Shown here piece after piece: positions 24,496 through 33,001 of a DNA stretch of 64,000 bases; the first letter of the stretch is position 1, and the number at the start of each line of letters is the position of its first letter. This stretch comes from Paenibacillus sabinae T27 (GTDB lineage: Bacteria; Bacillota; Bacilli; Paenibacillales; Paenibacillaceae). The stretch lies in NCBI RefSeq assembly GCF_000612505.1, contig NZ_CP004078.1, positions 2,406,001 to 2,470,000 of the forward strand, written 5' to 3'. Under the pieces are notes generated by a model. It was not told where the DNA came from. It searched no databases and worked only from the letters and a program-made list of their open reading frames with translations. A program made the position numbers and the translations under genes.

Positions 24496-26220
24496 GTGAT
24501 TGACAAGGGGCCGTGCGTTGTCCGCCGGGACCGGACAGTGCTTCTTGATTGCCGCCACCCGGAATTTGACGCCGTTCGTGACCGGCTGCCGGTGTTTGCG
24601 GAGCTGGTCAAAAGTCCGCCGCACTATCATACGTACCGGATCACACCGCTTACGCTGTGGAACGCGGCTGCGCTTGGCGCGGATCCCGGTGAGATTATCG
24701 ACAGCCTTGAGCAGTGGTCTGGACGCGGATTGCCCTCCGGTCTAGAGGATGAGATCAGGCTGCTGATGTCCAGATATGGGAGGCTCACACTGCATGCGTC
24801 GGACGGTTCCGGGGAACTGCTGCTGCGCGGCGACAGCGACGAGCTGCTGAATGAGCATGAGGTAAGGCAGACTGCCGAAGCTTGTGGATTCCAGAGAACA
24901 GGGCGTTTGGAAATGGCCGGAAGCGCCGCCTGCCGGGGGCTGCTGAAGCAGGAGCTGGCCCGTGCCGGATATCCGGTGCTGGACCAGGCAGGCTATCATG
25001 AAGGGGAAGCGCTTGATATCCGCTGGAAGGAAGGAGACTCGGCCTTTAAGCTAAGAGAGTACCAACGGGAAGCGGCGCGAAGGTTCGGTATTTCCGGAAG
25101 CAGCGGAATTGCCGTTCTGCCCTGCGGCGCGGGAAAGACGATCGTCGGGCTGGCCGCCTTGGAGGAATTAAAGTGCGAGACGCTGGTCCTTACCTCAAAT
25201 GCAACTTCCGTACGCCAGTGGACCGAGGAGCTGTTGAAACGGACCAATCTGTCTCCTGAGTCCGTGGGAGAGTACACGGGAGAACGGCGGCAGGTGCGTC
25301 CGGTTACGGTCGCAACCTATCAGATGCTGACGCACCGTACGTCTAAAGAGGGAGGCTTCTCCCATATGGGGCTGTTCAACGAACGGAACTGGGGATTGAT
25401 TGTTTATGATGAAGTGCATCTGCTTCCGGCACCCGTCTTCCGGGCCACCGCCGAGATTCAGGCCACCCGTCGTCTTGGGCTGACCGCCACGCTGGTCAGA
25501 GAAGACGGGAGAGAGGGGGATGTTTTTTCCCTGATCGGTCCCAAAGTCTACGACTGTCCTTGGAAGACGCTTGAACGGCAGGGCTGGATCGCCGCAGTTC
25601 AGTGTGTGGAGGTTCAGGTGCCGATGGAACCGGAGCTGAAGAAACGTTATTTATACGCGGCGCCCAAAGAGAAATTCCGCCTTGCTTCGGCCAATCCAGC
25701 CAAAGCTGAAACGGCCGTCAAAATTATTGAGGCCCACAAGGGGGCGTCCATACTGGTCATCGGCCAATACCTTGACCAATTGGCTGGGCTTGCGGCGATT
25801 ATCGGCGCTCCGGTGATTACCGGAAAGACGCCGCAGCAAGAGCGGATTGAGCTATACAACCGATTTAACGCGGGCGTACTGCCGGTGCTGATCGTATCCA
25901 AAGTCGCCAACTTTGCCGTCAATCTGCCGGATGCTTCAGTCGCTATTGAGGTGTCCGGCGCCTTCGGCTCCCGGCAGGAGGAAGCCCAGCGGCTCGGGAG
26001 GGTGCTTCGCCCGAAGCGGGGAGCCAACCGGGCGTTCTTTTATACGTTGGTGACAGAGGACAGCAGAGAGCAGGAATTTGCGCTGAAGCGCCGGCTGTTT
26101 CTGACGGAGCAGGGATATGAATATGCAGTGATGCAGAAACTGGACTCGGCCGCTCAGAAATTTAATCTGCTGCCGGATTGCGGAAACCCCCATGAACAGG
26201 AGGCTTCGGGATCGTTATGA
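24496..26220 (+). CDS. Bacterial XPB-type superfamily 2 DNA helicase
   Basis: Predicted ATP-dependent DNA helicase/translocase related to the XPB/Ssl2 subunit of eukaryotic TFIIH. It is 574 residues. A non-catalytic N-terminal region (1-190) leads to YQREAARRF (Q-motif area), Walker A LPCGAGKTIVGLAAL, DEVH box IVYDEVHLLP, and motif III LTATLVREDGRE. The VRED matches the RED motif specific to XPB. SRQEEAQRLGRVLRPK is motif VI. The start is GTG 24496 after AAGGGGGAA. The stop overlaps the next ATG by 4 bases (ATGA), so the two are translationally coupled. Its role, repair or another DNA transaction, is not known from sequence. Confidence 0.92.
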   Translation: MIDKGPCVVRRDRTVLLDCRHPEFDAVRDRLPVFAELVKSPPHYHTYRITPLTLWNAAALGADPGEIIDSLEQWSGRGLPSGLEDEIRLLMSRYGRLTLHASDGSGELLLRGDSDELLNEHEVRQTAEACGFQRTGRLEMAGSAACRGLLKQELARAGYPVLDQAGYHEGEALDIRWKEGDSAFKLREYQREAARRFGISGSSGIAVLPCGAGKTIVGLAALEELKCETLVLTSNATSVRQWTEELLKRTNLSPESVGEYTGERRQVRPVTVATYQMLTHRTSKEGGFSHMGLFNERNWGLIVYDEVHLLPAPVFRATAEIQATRRLGLTATLVREDGREGDVFSLIGPKVYDCPWKTLERQGWIAAVQCVEVQVPMEPELKKRYLYAAPKEKFRLASANPAKAETAVKIIEAHKGASILVIGQYLDQLAGLAAIIGAPVITGKTPQQERIELYNRFNAGVLPVLIVSKVANFAVNLPDASVAIEVSGAFGSRQEEAQRLGRVLRPKRGANRAFFYTLVTEDSREQEFALKRRLFLTEQGYEYAVMQKLDSAAQKFNLLPDCGNPHEQEASGSL

Positions 26221-28157
26221 CAACCTGTAAGGACCATTGGACGAGCGAAGACAGCAGCGGGTTTCATCGTCTGTCCGAAGATGCATCCCGTGTGCTAAGA
26301 CAGATTTGCGCGGCCTGCTCAGACCGTCCGTTTCAGGAGGGCGTCGAGGAAAAGTTCCGTCCGCTTGATATGACCCGGGTGGAGTTCAGATTGGCCTTCT
26401 CAGAGCTGCGGCGAGGCGGATGGATCGGCGCCATGAGGCAAATCGGGGGGAATCAGCTGTTCTATATACCCGCCGAAAGACTGGATACTCTGCATAGCCG
26501 CTTCTTCCCGGTATCTCCCAATTGCTTGAAGCCGGAAGGTCTGCGGCTTTCCGTAGCAGCAGGTCCGGGTCTGGCGGGGGAGCTGTTTCTTGCCCTGCTG
26601 TTTGCCGTAGAGGAAGGTCTCCCGCTGACTTCCAAAGGAGCCGTTCACAAAAAATATATCAGCCGTCTCGCCTGTAAATTGCAGCTGGATGAAGAACATT
26701 TGCAAGGGCTTGATCTGCGTTCGCCGTATCCGGAAGATTACCCTCAGCCTGCGGTACTGATCATCGATTTGCTGCTTCATCTGGGTCTTCTGGTACGGCG
26801 GGACCAAACGTTCTTGCCTGAGGGAAATGGCGTTGAGAAGTGGCTTGCCCTTAGTGAAAGCGAAATGTCCGTTCTGCTGTATCGCGCGGCTTCCCGGCGA
26901 TACGGCCGCCGGATGGCGGCTGACAGGCATTTCCGCTGCCTGATCTGCAGGCCGGAATACTGGCCTGGCCATTGGTATTCGCTGGCCGATACGGTCGGCT
27001 GGATGGAAGCGACAGGACTGGCATTGCCCGGGGAAAGACCCGGGCTTATAGAGGCTTCTGCCGCCTGGCTGCGCTGCCTCGCGGGCTTCGGCTGGGCTGA
27101 TGTCGGAAGCGATCCCGGCGGAAGTCTATTCTTCCGCTGGACGAACGCGAAGCCCCAGCGATCGGTGTCTTCCGAAACCATTGAACCCGCAGAGGCGCGT
27201 ATTATCGTTCAGCCGGACCTTGAGGTGCTTGTCCCGGAGGAGACACCCTACAGCTCTCGCTGGAGCCTGGCCTGCTTCGCGGAGCTGGTTCAGATTGACA
27301 GCATGTGGAGCTTAAGATTGACCCGGGATCGGCTGGAAAGGGCTTCTTCCAGAGGGATATCACCCGATGAGGTCATTCGATGGCTGGAGCATTACGCGGA
27401 GTCCGGTCTGCCCGGTGAGGTGAGGGCCGTTCTTGAACAATGGGGTCGGGATATCGGCCGGACGGCTCTGACCGTGACCCTGGTGCTTTCCTGCAGGAGT
27501 GAAACGGATGCCGAGATGATCGCCGGACATCCCAGGCTGAAGGACGGCCTGGAGCGGTTGGGCCCCCGCCACTTCGCCGTGAGCCAAGGCCGGGCGGAAC
27601 TGGTCCGCAGGGAGCTGGCTTCAGCCGGAATGTATCCGCAGGAAGGCTTGCCCGGCTCTGCCGGCGAAGGCTCGCCTGAAGGCGGATTGTTCCGGCTTGA
27701 TCCGCCTGAAACCGGGGATAGCGGGTATGCGCTGCCGGCCGATTCCGCCGCAGGGTTGTGGTTCGCCGAGGGCCACGGCGTCTCCGTGCAGGCCGAGATG
27801 CCTCCTGCGCCGGAGTCGGCAGAGGAGCTGTGGCCGGATGCGGCGGAAGTGCCGTCCGCCTGGATCAAGGAGGAGCGCCGGTATCACGCTTCCACCGCAC
27901 GCCTGCTGATGGAGCAGGCGCTGAAATGGGGGACGAAGGTAAGACTGTCCCTGGAAGGAAGACCCTGCGAATTCATCCCTGAGCGGATCATGCCGGGGGC
28001 ATGGAGAGTATCCGGCCGCTTGCTAGACTTCACTGGCGAGACTCCTCAGGAATTGGAACTATCCGCAGGCGATTGGGACACGATCCAGTTGATCGTTCCT
28101 GTATTTCGCGGTTTTCCCTCTTCTTCTGCGGATGGCGGTTGTGGTATGATAGGATAG
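26217..28157 (+). CDS. Helicase_C_3 domain partner of XPB
   Basis: Large protein of 646 residues encoded directly after, and overlapping, the XPB gene. The middle part (about 320-460) carries the XPB/Ssl2-like Helicase_C_3 signature: IIVQPDLEVLVPEETPYSSRWSLACFAELVQIDSMWSLRLTRDRLERASSRGISPDEVIRWLEHYAESGLPGEV is spread over it in pieces. No Walker A or DEAH box is present, so it is not itself a helicase. The N-terminal half has winged-helix-like segments (LGLLVRRDQTFLPEG). The same order, XPB then such a protein, occurs in actinobacteria (Rv0861c/Rv0862c of M. tuberculosis). It is probably an XPB-bound regulatory or DNA-binding subunit; this is inference. Confidence 0.82.
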   Translation: MTTCKDHWTSEDSSGFHRLSEDASRVLRQICAACSDRPFQEGVEEKFRPLDMTRVEFRLAFSELRRGGWIGAMRQIGGNQLFYIPAERLDTLHSRFFPVSPNCLKPEGLRLSVAAGPGLAGELFLALLFAVEEGLPLTSKGAVHKKYISRLACKLQLDEEHLQGLDLRSPYPEDYPQPAVLIIDLLLHLGLLVRRDQTFLPEGNGVEKWLALSESEMSVLLYRAASRRYGRRMAADRHFRCLICRPEYWPGHWYSLADTVGWMEATGLALPGERPGLIEASAAWLRCLAGFGWADVGSDPGGSLFFRWTNAKPQRSVSSETIEPAEARIIVQPDLEVLVPEETPYSSRWSLACFAELVQIDSMWSLRLTRDRLERASSRGISPDEVIRWLEHYAESGLPGEVRAVLEQWGRDIGRTALTVTLVLSCRSETDAEMIAGHPRLKDGLERLGPRHFAVSQGRAELVRRELASAGMYPQEGLPGSAGEGSPEGGLFRLDPPETGDSGYALPADSAAGLWFAEGHGVSVQAEMPPAPESAEELWPDAAEVPSAWIKEERRYHASTARLLMEQALKWGTKVRLSLEGRPCEFIPERIMPGAWRVSGRLLDFTGETPQELELSAGDWDTIQLIVPVFRGFPSSSADGGCGMIG

Positions 28158-28199
28158 TCCACCTGAAAAAAAGTGGAACAATTATTTACGGAAGTCGAG

Positions 28200-28649
28200 A
28201 TGAAATTCATGAGCGTAGCGGAATACAACACGGTCGATATGGCTGAAGTGCTGACAGGCGCCTATGAATTGGGCGATATGATTAACCGATCCGCCGAAGT
28301 GACGGATTATTTATACTGGAAGACGCGGATTGCCGCGAGTCCCGAAATCCAGAGCTTGATCAGAAAGCTCGAGAGCAAGAAAGAACTGTTCGAGGAAACT
28401 CAGCGGTTCGGCCATTTTCATCCGAGCTATCACGCGGCTAAGGATGAGGTAGCCAAGACGGAAGCCGAGCTCGAAACGTTCGAGGAAGTGGCGCGGTTCA
28501 AGCAGGCGGAGAAAGCGCTGGACGATATGCTTCATTCCATGTCGGAGATGATCGCTTATTCGGTCTCGGACAGCATCAAGGTTCCAAGCAACGACCCCTT
28601 GCCCAAAGGCGGAGGCTGCGGCAGCGGAGGCAAATGCTCCTGCGGCTGA
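28200..28649 (+). CDS. ricF: YlbF/RicF family protein with C-terminal cysteine tail
   Basis: Member of the Ric (RicAFT, also YaaT-YlbF-YmcA) complex that helps RNase Y mature mRNAs and affects sporulation, competence and biofilm. It is 149 residues, the same as B. subtilis YlbF. It has a helical DUF964 core (SPEIQSLIRKLESKKELFEETQRFGHFHPSYH) and ends in GGGCGSGGKCSCG, the cysteine cluster that helps bind iron-sulphur clusters in the Bacillus complex. ATG 28200 follows GGAAG by 5 bases; ATG 28209 is an alternative. Next to ylbG as in B. subtilis. The ricA and ricT genes are not in the window. Confidence 0.9.
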   Translation: MKFMSVAEYNTVDMAEVLTGAYELGDMINRSAEVTDYLYWKTRIAASPEIQSLIRKLESKKELFEETQRFGHFHPSYHAAKDEVAKTEAELETFEEVARFKQAEKALDDMLHSMSEMIAYSVSDSIKVPSNDPLPKGGGCGSGGKCSCG

Positions 28650-28689
28650 CACGCCTAAGGAAGCCCTAGACAGAAAGGCGGAGAAGCGC

Positions 28690-28953
28690 ATGTTTGCGGA
28701 ACGCACAGGTTATATCATTTGGGTAAGCGATGTAAAAGCCGCGCGTAATCTGGAAAAATACGGCACACTGCATTACATTTCGCGAAAAATGCATTACGCG
28801 GTTATGTACGTGAATACGGACCGTGCGGAAGAAATCATGAAGAACGTGCGCAGGCTGTCCTACGTTCGCAAGATTGAACGCTCATACCGGAATGAACTGA
28901 AGACGGAGTATAACAGCAACGTGCCGGACAAGACCCGATATTACGGGCTGTAG
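28690..28953 (+). CDS. ylbG: YlbG family protein (DUF2129)
   Basis: Small cytoplasmic protein of 87 residues and unknown function, always found beside ylbF. Family features are RTGYIIWVSDVKAARNLEKYGTLHYIS at the N-terminus, then KMHYAVMYVNTDRAEEIMKNVRRLSYVRKIERSYR. A purine-rich AAAGGCGGAG precedes the ATG. Co-transcription with ricF is likely, as 40 bases separate them and no terminator lies between. A very strong terminator follows at 28973. Confidence 0.9.
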   Translation: MFAERTGYIIWVSDVKAARNLEKYGTLHYISRKMHYAVMYVNTDRAEEIMKNVRRLSYVRKIERSYRNELKTEYNSNVPDKTRYYGL

Positions 28954-28972
28954 TCTGAAGCTCTTGTGTGGA

Positions 28973-29009
28973 AAGGAAGAAGTCCTCTTTTGGACTTCTT
29001 CCTTTTTTG
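28973..29009 (+). terminator. Terminator after ylbG
   Basis: AAGGAAGAAGTCC and GGACTTCTTCCTT form a perfect 13-bp stem with loop TCTTTT and a run of T. Confidence 0.95.
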
Positions 29010-29095
29010 TTGCCGTTTGAAGATATATACCAAATAATGTTATTTTAGATGCATATTAATGATGGCATATTATCTTTTTTGCAGGGGGAATAAGT

Positions 29096-29338
29096 ATTAA
29101 AAAAATTGCTGTTTTACTGGCCCTACTAGGTGTGATTTCACTCGTCATTGGATTAATCCCTTACATTTTTGACTATCCGGCAAGCAATGGACCTAACTCA
29201 GGCCCATCGAACAGTTGGGAACTCATTATTATGTTGTCCTATGAAGGTTGGTATTTGCAAATTGGATTGGTTTTGTTGTTAATGAGCATAATTCTTTACT
29301 TGAACCATCGGGCTTCACTCGGGAGATCATGCAAATGA
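29096..29338 (+). CDS. Small two-helix membrane protein, possible AUU start
   Basis: No function recognised. Two hydrophobic helices are visible (KKIAVLLALLGVISLVIGLIPYIF and YLQIGLVLLLMSIILYL), separated by a Pro/Asn/Ser-rich loop, giving 80 residues. The best ribosome site, AGGGGG, ends 8 bases before an ATT codon, and ATTAAAAAAATTGCT reads as a normal Lys-Lys signal start in which ATG has become ATT. The only common start in frame is GTG at 29132, which has no ribosome site and would cut the first helix. The gene is either AUU-initiated, GTG-initiated, or decaying. It lies between two unrelated units. Confidence 0.5.
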   Translation: MKKIAVLLALLGVISLVIGLIPYIFDYPASNGPNSGPSNSWELIIMLSYEGWYLQIGLVLLLMSIILYLNHRASLGRSCK

Positions 29339-29386
29339 ATATAGGACTATGGAATTAGGTCGACCGGATTATTTTCGTGGAAATAC

Positions 29387-29415
29387 TTGACTGAATTTTA
29401 TCCGCCGTTAATAAT
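29387..29415 (+). promoter_or_regulatory. Possible promoter of the EAL gene
   Basis: TTGACT at 29387-29392, then a TAATAAT stretch ending at 29415 with 16-17 base spacing. The ATG lies about 58 bases further. Confidence 0.4.
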
Positions 29416-29472
29416 GCGGTCCTATTCTAGAAGAGTATCGGAAATTTAGGCGAATAGCATGCAGGAGCGAAT

Positions 29473-30333
29473 ATGATCAAATCATACCTATCCTTAATGG
29501 AAGATGCGCCCATATTGCATTATTTAAGGCACATCAACCACAGGATGAAGAGAGAAATCACAGAATTCAGACGGCTCGCGGAGTTATTAAGGGTGTTGAA
29601 CGAGGAAGCGTTGTCTACCTTTTATCAGCCGATTGTAGAGCTGTCAACGGGCGAGACCATGGGGCATGAGGCGCTGAACCGCCCTCCCGCATCAACGCTT
29701 TTTCATTCGGCGGATATTTTCTATGAGTTCGCGGCAAAAACGGAGTACACGTCCAGGCTGGACCGATACTGCCGGAAGATGTCGCTTACCCGTTATGTAG
29801 GCAGTGCGGCTGTGGCTGGCTTTGGCGGTTCGGCCCTGCTTTTTATCAATGTAAGTCCCGGTGTATTAAATGATGAACGCTACAAAAGCGGTGAAACCGT
29901 CAGCTTGCTGAAGCATTTGGGACTGACGCCATCCCGCGTCGTTCTGGAATTGACGGAGAGACAGGCGGTCCATGACTACGTCGGTTTTGAAAAAACACTG
30001 GCGCATTACCGCAAGCAAGGCTTCCGGATTGCCGTCGATGATGCCGGATCGGGCTATAACAGCCTGAAGACCCTTGTATATCTGAAACCGGAATTCATCA
30101 AGCTGGACAAGTCGCTGATCCGGGGCATTAACGGGAATATAGAACAGCAGCATCTGCTTGGACTTATACGCGAATACGCTTTGGCGTCGGGGACCCGCGT
30201 CATTGCCGAAGGCATCGAAACCGAAGCGGAGCTGAAATATTTGCAGCAAGCGGCAATCGATTACGGACAAGGTTATCTTGTCGGAAGACCGGAATCCTCT
30301 CCCGCAGCGGGACGCATACCCGTCGTTGTTTAA
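29473..30333 (+). CDS. Cyclic di-GMP phosphodiesterase (EAL domain)
   Basis: Predicted to cleave cyclic di-GMP to pGpG. Of 286 residues, about 45 form a helical N-terminus and the rest is the EAL domain. Catalytic motifs are intact: EALNR at 66-70, INVSP, ELTER, DDAGSGYNS (usual DDFGTGYSS), FIKLDKSLI with the metal-ligand lysine, VIAEGIET, and QGYLVGRP. An active enzyme is expected. GCAGGAG precedes the ATG. The next gene, 27 bases on, carries CBS and GGDEF domains; together they have the domain order of the fused EAL-CBS-GGDEF proteins. Confidence 0.9.
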   Translation: MIKSYLSLMEDAPILHYLRHINHRMKREITEFRRLAELLRVLNEEALSTFYQPIVELSTGETMGHEALNRPPASTLFHSADIFYEFAAKTEYTSRLDRYCRKMSLTRYVGSAAVAGFGGSALLFINVSPGVLNDERYKSGETVSLLKHLGLTPSRVVLELTERQAVHDYVGFEKTLAHYRKQGFRIAVDDAGSGYNSLKTLVYLKPEFIKLDKSLIRGINGNIEQQHLLGLIREYALASGTRVIAEGIETEAELKYLQQAAIDYGQGYLVGRPESSPAAGRIPVVV

Positions 30334-30363
30334 TGTTCTGTCCTGGAAAGGAGCCACTAATTG

Positions 30364-31326
30364 ATGCAGCATAATGTAGGAGAAATATGCCAGTCGATTC
30401 CGCACCTTGCTCCGAGTACACCATGTGAATGCGTGGATCGTATTTTTAAGCAGAATCCGGGGCTTCAGGGAATAGCCGTCACCGAGGACGAATATCCGGT
30501 CGCATTGATCATGAGAGTGAGATTTTACCAAAAAATAGGAACCTTATACGGCTACACGCTCTATATGCAGAGACCCGTGAAGCTGGTCATGGACCGTGCT
30601 CCTCTAGTTGTGGATGCCGAATGTCCGATCACGGAGGTCAGCAAGCAGGCGATGGCCCGCGATGAGGATAAGCTGTACGACGATGTGGTGGTCACGAGCG
30701 GCAACCGGTTATGCGGCGCAGTTAGCGTGAGAGATTTGCTGCTGCATTTTGCCGAGATTATGGCTGAGACGGCGAGCTACCTGAATCCCCTTACCGGTCT
30801 GCCGGGGAATGTCAATATCAACGATTGGCTCAAGAAATCCATGTCATTGGAGCAGTTCAGCGTGCTTTATTTCGACCTGGATTACTTCAAAGCTTACAAC
30901 GATACATACGGGTTCAAAGAAGGAGACAGGCTCATTCAATGGACGGCGGAAATCATCAGCGGTGGTATGGCTCCCGCGGGAGGACTTGTCGGGCATATCG
31001 GCGGAGATGATTTTATCGTCGTGATGGACCATCATCAGTATTCCGAAGACTGCCGGACAGTTCTGCGCGCTTTTGACGAGACGATCCACAGCTTCTACTC
31101 TGAGTCGCATCTGACGAAGCAGTCCGTTCTGGCGGAGAATCGTTTGGGTAAATATGAGGAAATTCCGCTCGTCTCGCTTTCGGTTTCCGTCGTAACGAAC
31201 CGGTATCGCAAGTTCGAGTCAATCGAGGAGATTTCCGCAGAGGCCGCGCGTCTCAAAAAGAGATGCAAACAGATCAAAGGCAGCTGTCTGATCGACGACA
31301 GTACGCTGCCGGAAGTCTTTGCCTAG
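30364..31326 (+). CDS. CBS-GGDEF protein
   Basis: Predicted diguanylate cyclase or c-di-GMP-related regulator of about 320 residues. The N-terminal 130 residues look like a CBS pair (VKLVMDRAPLVVDAECPITEVS and RLCGAVSVRDLLLHFAE). The GGDEF domain starts at NPLTGLPGNVNINDWL; the substrate loop is VLYFDLDYFKAYNDTYGFKEGD, and the signature is GHIGGDDFIVVM, with Asp in place of the usual Glu in the fourth position. There is no RxxD I-site at the usual distance. Activity is uncertain. AAGGAG fits either TTG 30361 or ATG 30364. It is in an operon with the EAL gene. Confidence 0.85.
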   Translation: MQHNVGEICQSIPHLAPSTPCECVDRIFKQNPGLQGIAVTEDEYPVALIMRVRFYQKIGTLYGYTLYMQRPVKLVMDRAPLVVDAECPITEVSKQAMARDEDKLYDDVVVTSGNRLCGAVSVRDLLLHFAEIMAETASYLNPLTGLPGNVNINDWLKKSMSLEQFSVLYFDLDYFKAYNDTYGFKEGDRLIQWTAEIISGGMAPAGGLVGHIGGDDFIVVMDHHQYSEDCRTVLRAFDETIHSFYSESHLTKQSVLAENRLGKYEEIPLVSLSVSVVTNRYRKFESIEEISAEAARLKKRCKQIKGSCLIDDSTLPEVFA

Positions 31327-31435
31327 GCGTTCGTAGTTACCCGGCCGCAGGCCTCAGACTTGTATATCCCGCTCTTATGGTGGTAAGATTGCATCAATAC
31401 ATGCGCGCCAAGATCCTTTGTGGAGTGTGATAGCT

Positions 31436-31873
31436 ATGCGCGATAAGGAAATGGCCGGCCGGGGCGGTTACGAGCCGTTCTATGTGATGCTGAACGAGTA
31501 TAGAATCGCCGATCTTGTCATTACGGCCCACGCGAGAAGCCGTTACGAGGACAGGAGCCAGGGGGACGGAATGACCGGCAAGGAGGCCGCTTTTTGGCTG
31601 TGGCAATGTCTTAAGCAAAAAAGAGTGAAGCCGCATTCTCCGGGCGAGCCGGAAATGTATGTGGTGGACAACGATCTTGTGATGGCGGCGCGCATTGTGG
31701 AAATGCCGGGCGAAGCCGATCTGTACGGAAACCCGCTCTACAAGCTGATCGTCGTATCCTTTCTCGGGAAAATGTCGGAAAATATTGATCTCAGGGATTT
31801 GAAAAGCTATTTTGCCCGTCAGCGAAGCTCGAGGAGAGTATCTCTCATGCAGTCCGGCCGGAAAAGAAGGTAA
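31436..31873 (+). CDS. Conserved hypothetical protein
   Basis: No function recognised. The 145-residue soluble protein has a basic, mixed alpha/beta composition. Visible parts include YRIADLVITAHARSRYEDR, a helix GKEAAFWLWQCLKQKRVK, a strand pair EMYVVDNDLVMAARI, YKLIVVSFLGK, and a basic Arg/Ser-rich tail RQRSSRRVSLMQSGRKRR. The HARSRYEDR start suggests nuclease-like or RNA-binding activity but is not enough to name one. The ATG at 31436 follows GTGGAGTG by 10 bases. It lies between the c-di-GMP pair and the LysR regulator, with no clear link to either. Confidence 0.72.
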   Translation: MRDKEMAGRGGYEPFYVMLNEYRIADLVITAHARSRYEDRSQGDGMTGKEAAFWLWQCLKQKRVKPHSPGEPEMYVVDNDLVMAARIVEMPGEADLYGNPLYKLIVVSFLGKMSENIDLRDLKSYFARQRSSRRVSLMQSGRKRR

Positions 31874-32018
31874 CTTCAATGGAGCCTTAAAGGGGCTTCA
31901 GTAGTAACAAACCGGAACAAACATAAGGCGAAGAGGCATGCGGCCGGGGCTGCATGTCTTTTTGAGAATGAAGGAAGTTACGGAAATCCAAGTCTTGCAT
32001 AAATAGGAGTGGACGAGC

Positions 32019-32915
32019 GTGAATTTTCATCAGCTGCATATTTTTTACACCGTGTCCGAAAAAGGAAGCTTCTCCGCGGCGGCGCAGGCGCTTCATATGA
32101 CGCAGCCGGCCGTGACGATGCAGGTGCAGGCGCTGGAGGACTATTTCGGGACAAAGCTGTTCAACCGTTCCACCAAAAAAATCGTGCTGTCTGACGCCGG
32201 AAGAACGCTCCTACCCTTTGCGCTGCGCAGTATTGAGCTGATGAGGGAGACCGATCAGGGGATGGCGGCATATACGCATATGCTGGAAGGGCGGCTGCTG
32301 CTCGGTTCCAGTCTGACGATCGGGGAATATGTGCTGCCGAGGCTTCTGGCCCCTTTTGGCAAAGCGTATCCTTACATTTCCGTCATGCTCAAGATTATGA
32401 ACACCACGCAAATTATGGAGGAAATCAACAAGCACCAGCTCACGTTTGGGCTGATTGAGGCGGAGGTCACCCACCCGGACATGGTAATCGAGCCGGTGAT
32501 GGAGGACGAGCTGAAGCTGATTGTGCCGGGGGATCATGAGCTGGCAGACCGAGACGAAGTCTCGCTTGAAGAGGCGCTGCGGTTTCCTTTCGTGCTTCGA
32601 GAGCAGGGCTCGGGAACCCGCCGGGTGATGGAGGAGCAGCTGCTCGCCAAGGGGATGGATCTGGGAGAACTGCAGGTTGTCATGGAGCTTGGCAGCACTG
32701 GCGCGGTCAAATCGGCGGTCGAGGCCGGGCTCGGCCTGACAATGCTGTCCCCCTCTACGGTCAGGCATGAGGTAGCTCTGGGGCTGCTGAAGATCGTAAA
32801 TGTCTCGGGCGCTTCGTTCAAGCGGCAGTTTTACGCGATACATGATAAATCGACGCTGCTGCCGATTCACGCGGTAACGTTTCTGAATTTTCTGCGCAAG
32901 CATGCGGAGGATTGA
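32019..32915 (+). CDS. LysR family transcriptional regulator
   Basis: DNA-binding regulator, 298 residues. The N-terminal winged HTH is MNFHQLHIFYTVSEKGSFSAAAQALHMTQPAVTMQVQALE in pieces, with the recognition helix in TQPAVTMQ. The effector domain has LLLGSSLTIGEYVLPRLLAPF and the C-terminal GLGLTMLSPSTVRHE. The sequence is of the CysL/CbbR-like type, but the effector cannot be named. The start is GTG 32019, preceded by AGGAGTGG. The gene runs into the PHP gene without a terminator, which suggests shared transcription; a divergent target gene, usual for LysR members, is not seen, as the upstream gene points the same way. Confidence 0.88.
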   Translation: MNFHQLHIFYTVSEKGSFSAAAQALHMTQPAVTMQVQALEDYFGTKLFNRSTKKIVLSDAGRTLLPFALRSIELMRETDQGMAAYTHMLEGRLLLGSSLTIGEYVLPRLLAPFGKAYPYISVMLKIMNTTQIMEEINKHQLTFGLIEAEVTHPDMVIEPVMEDELKLIVPGDHELADRDEVSLEEALRFPFVLREQGSGTRRVMEEQLLAKGMDLGELQVVMELGSTGAVKSAVEAGLGLTMLSPSTVRHEVALGLLKIVNVSGASFKRQFYAIHDKSTLLPIHAVTFLNFLRKHAED

Positions 32916-33001
32916 CAAGTCTGTTAAAGCAAAATGGGGATTCTGCGCGAGGAATGGGAAGAAAGGAAACGGCTGGAATCCATACAGAGAGGATGAGCGA
33001 A

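Noticed and set aside
29473..31326. Frameshift between the EAL and CBS-GGDEF genes
   Set aside because: An AAGGAG site and proper start codons lie between them, and the EAL protein ends after a complete domain.
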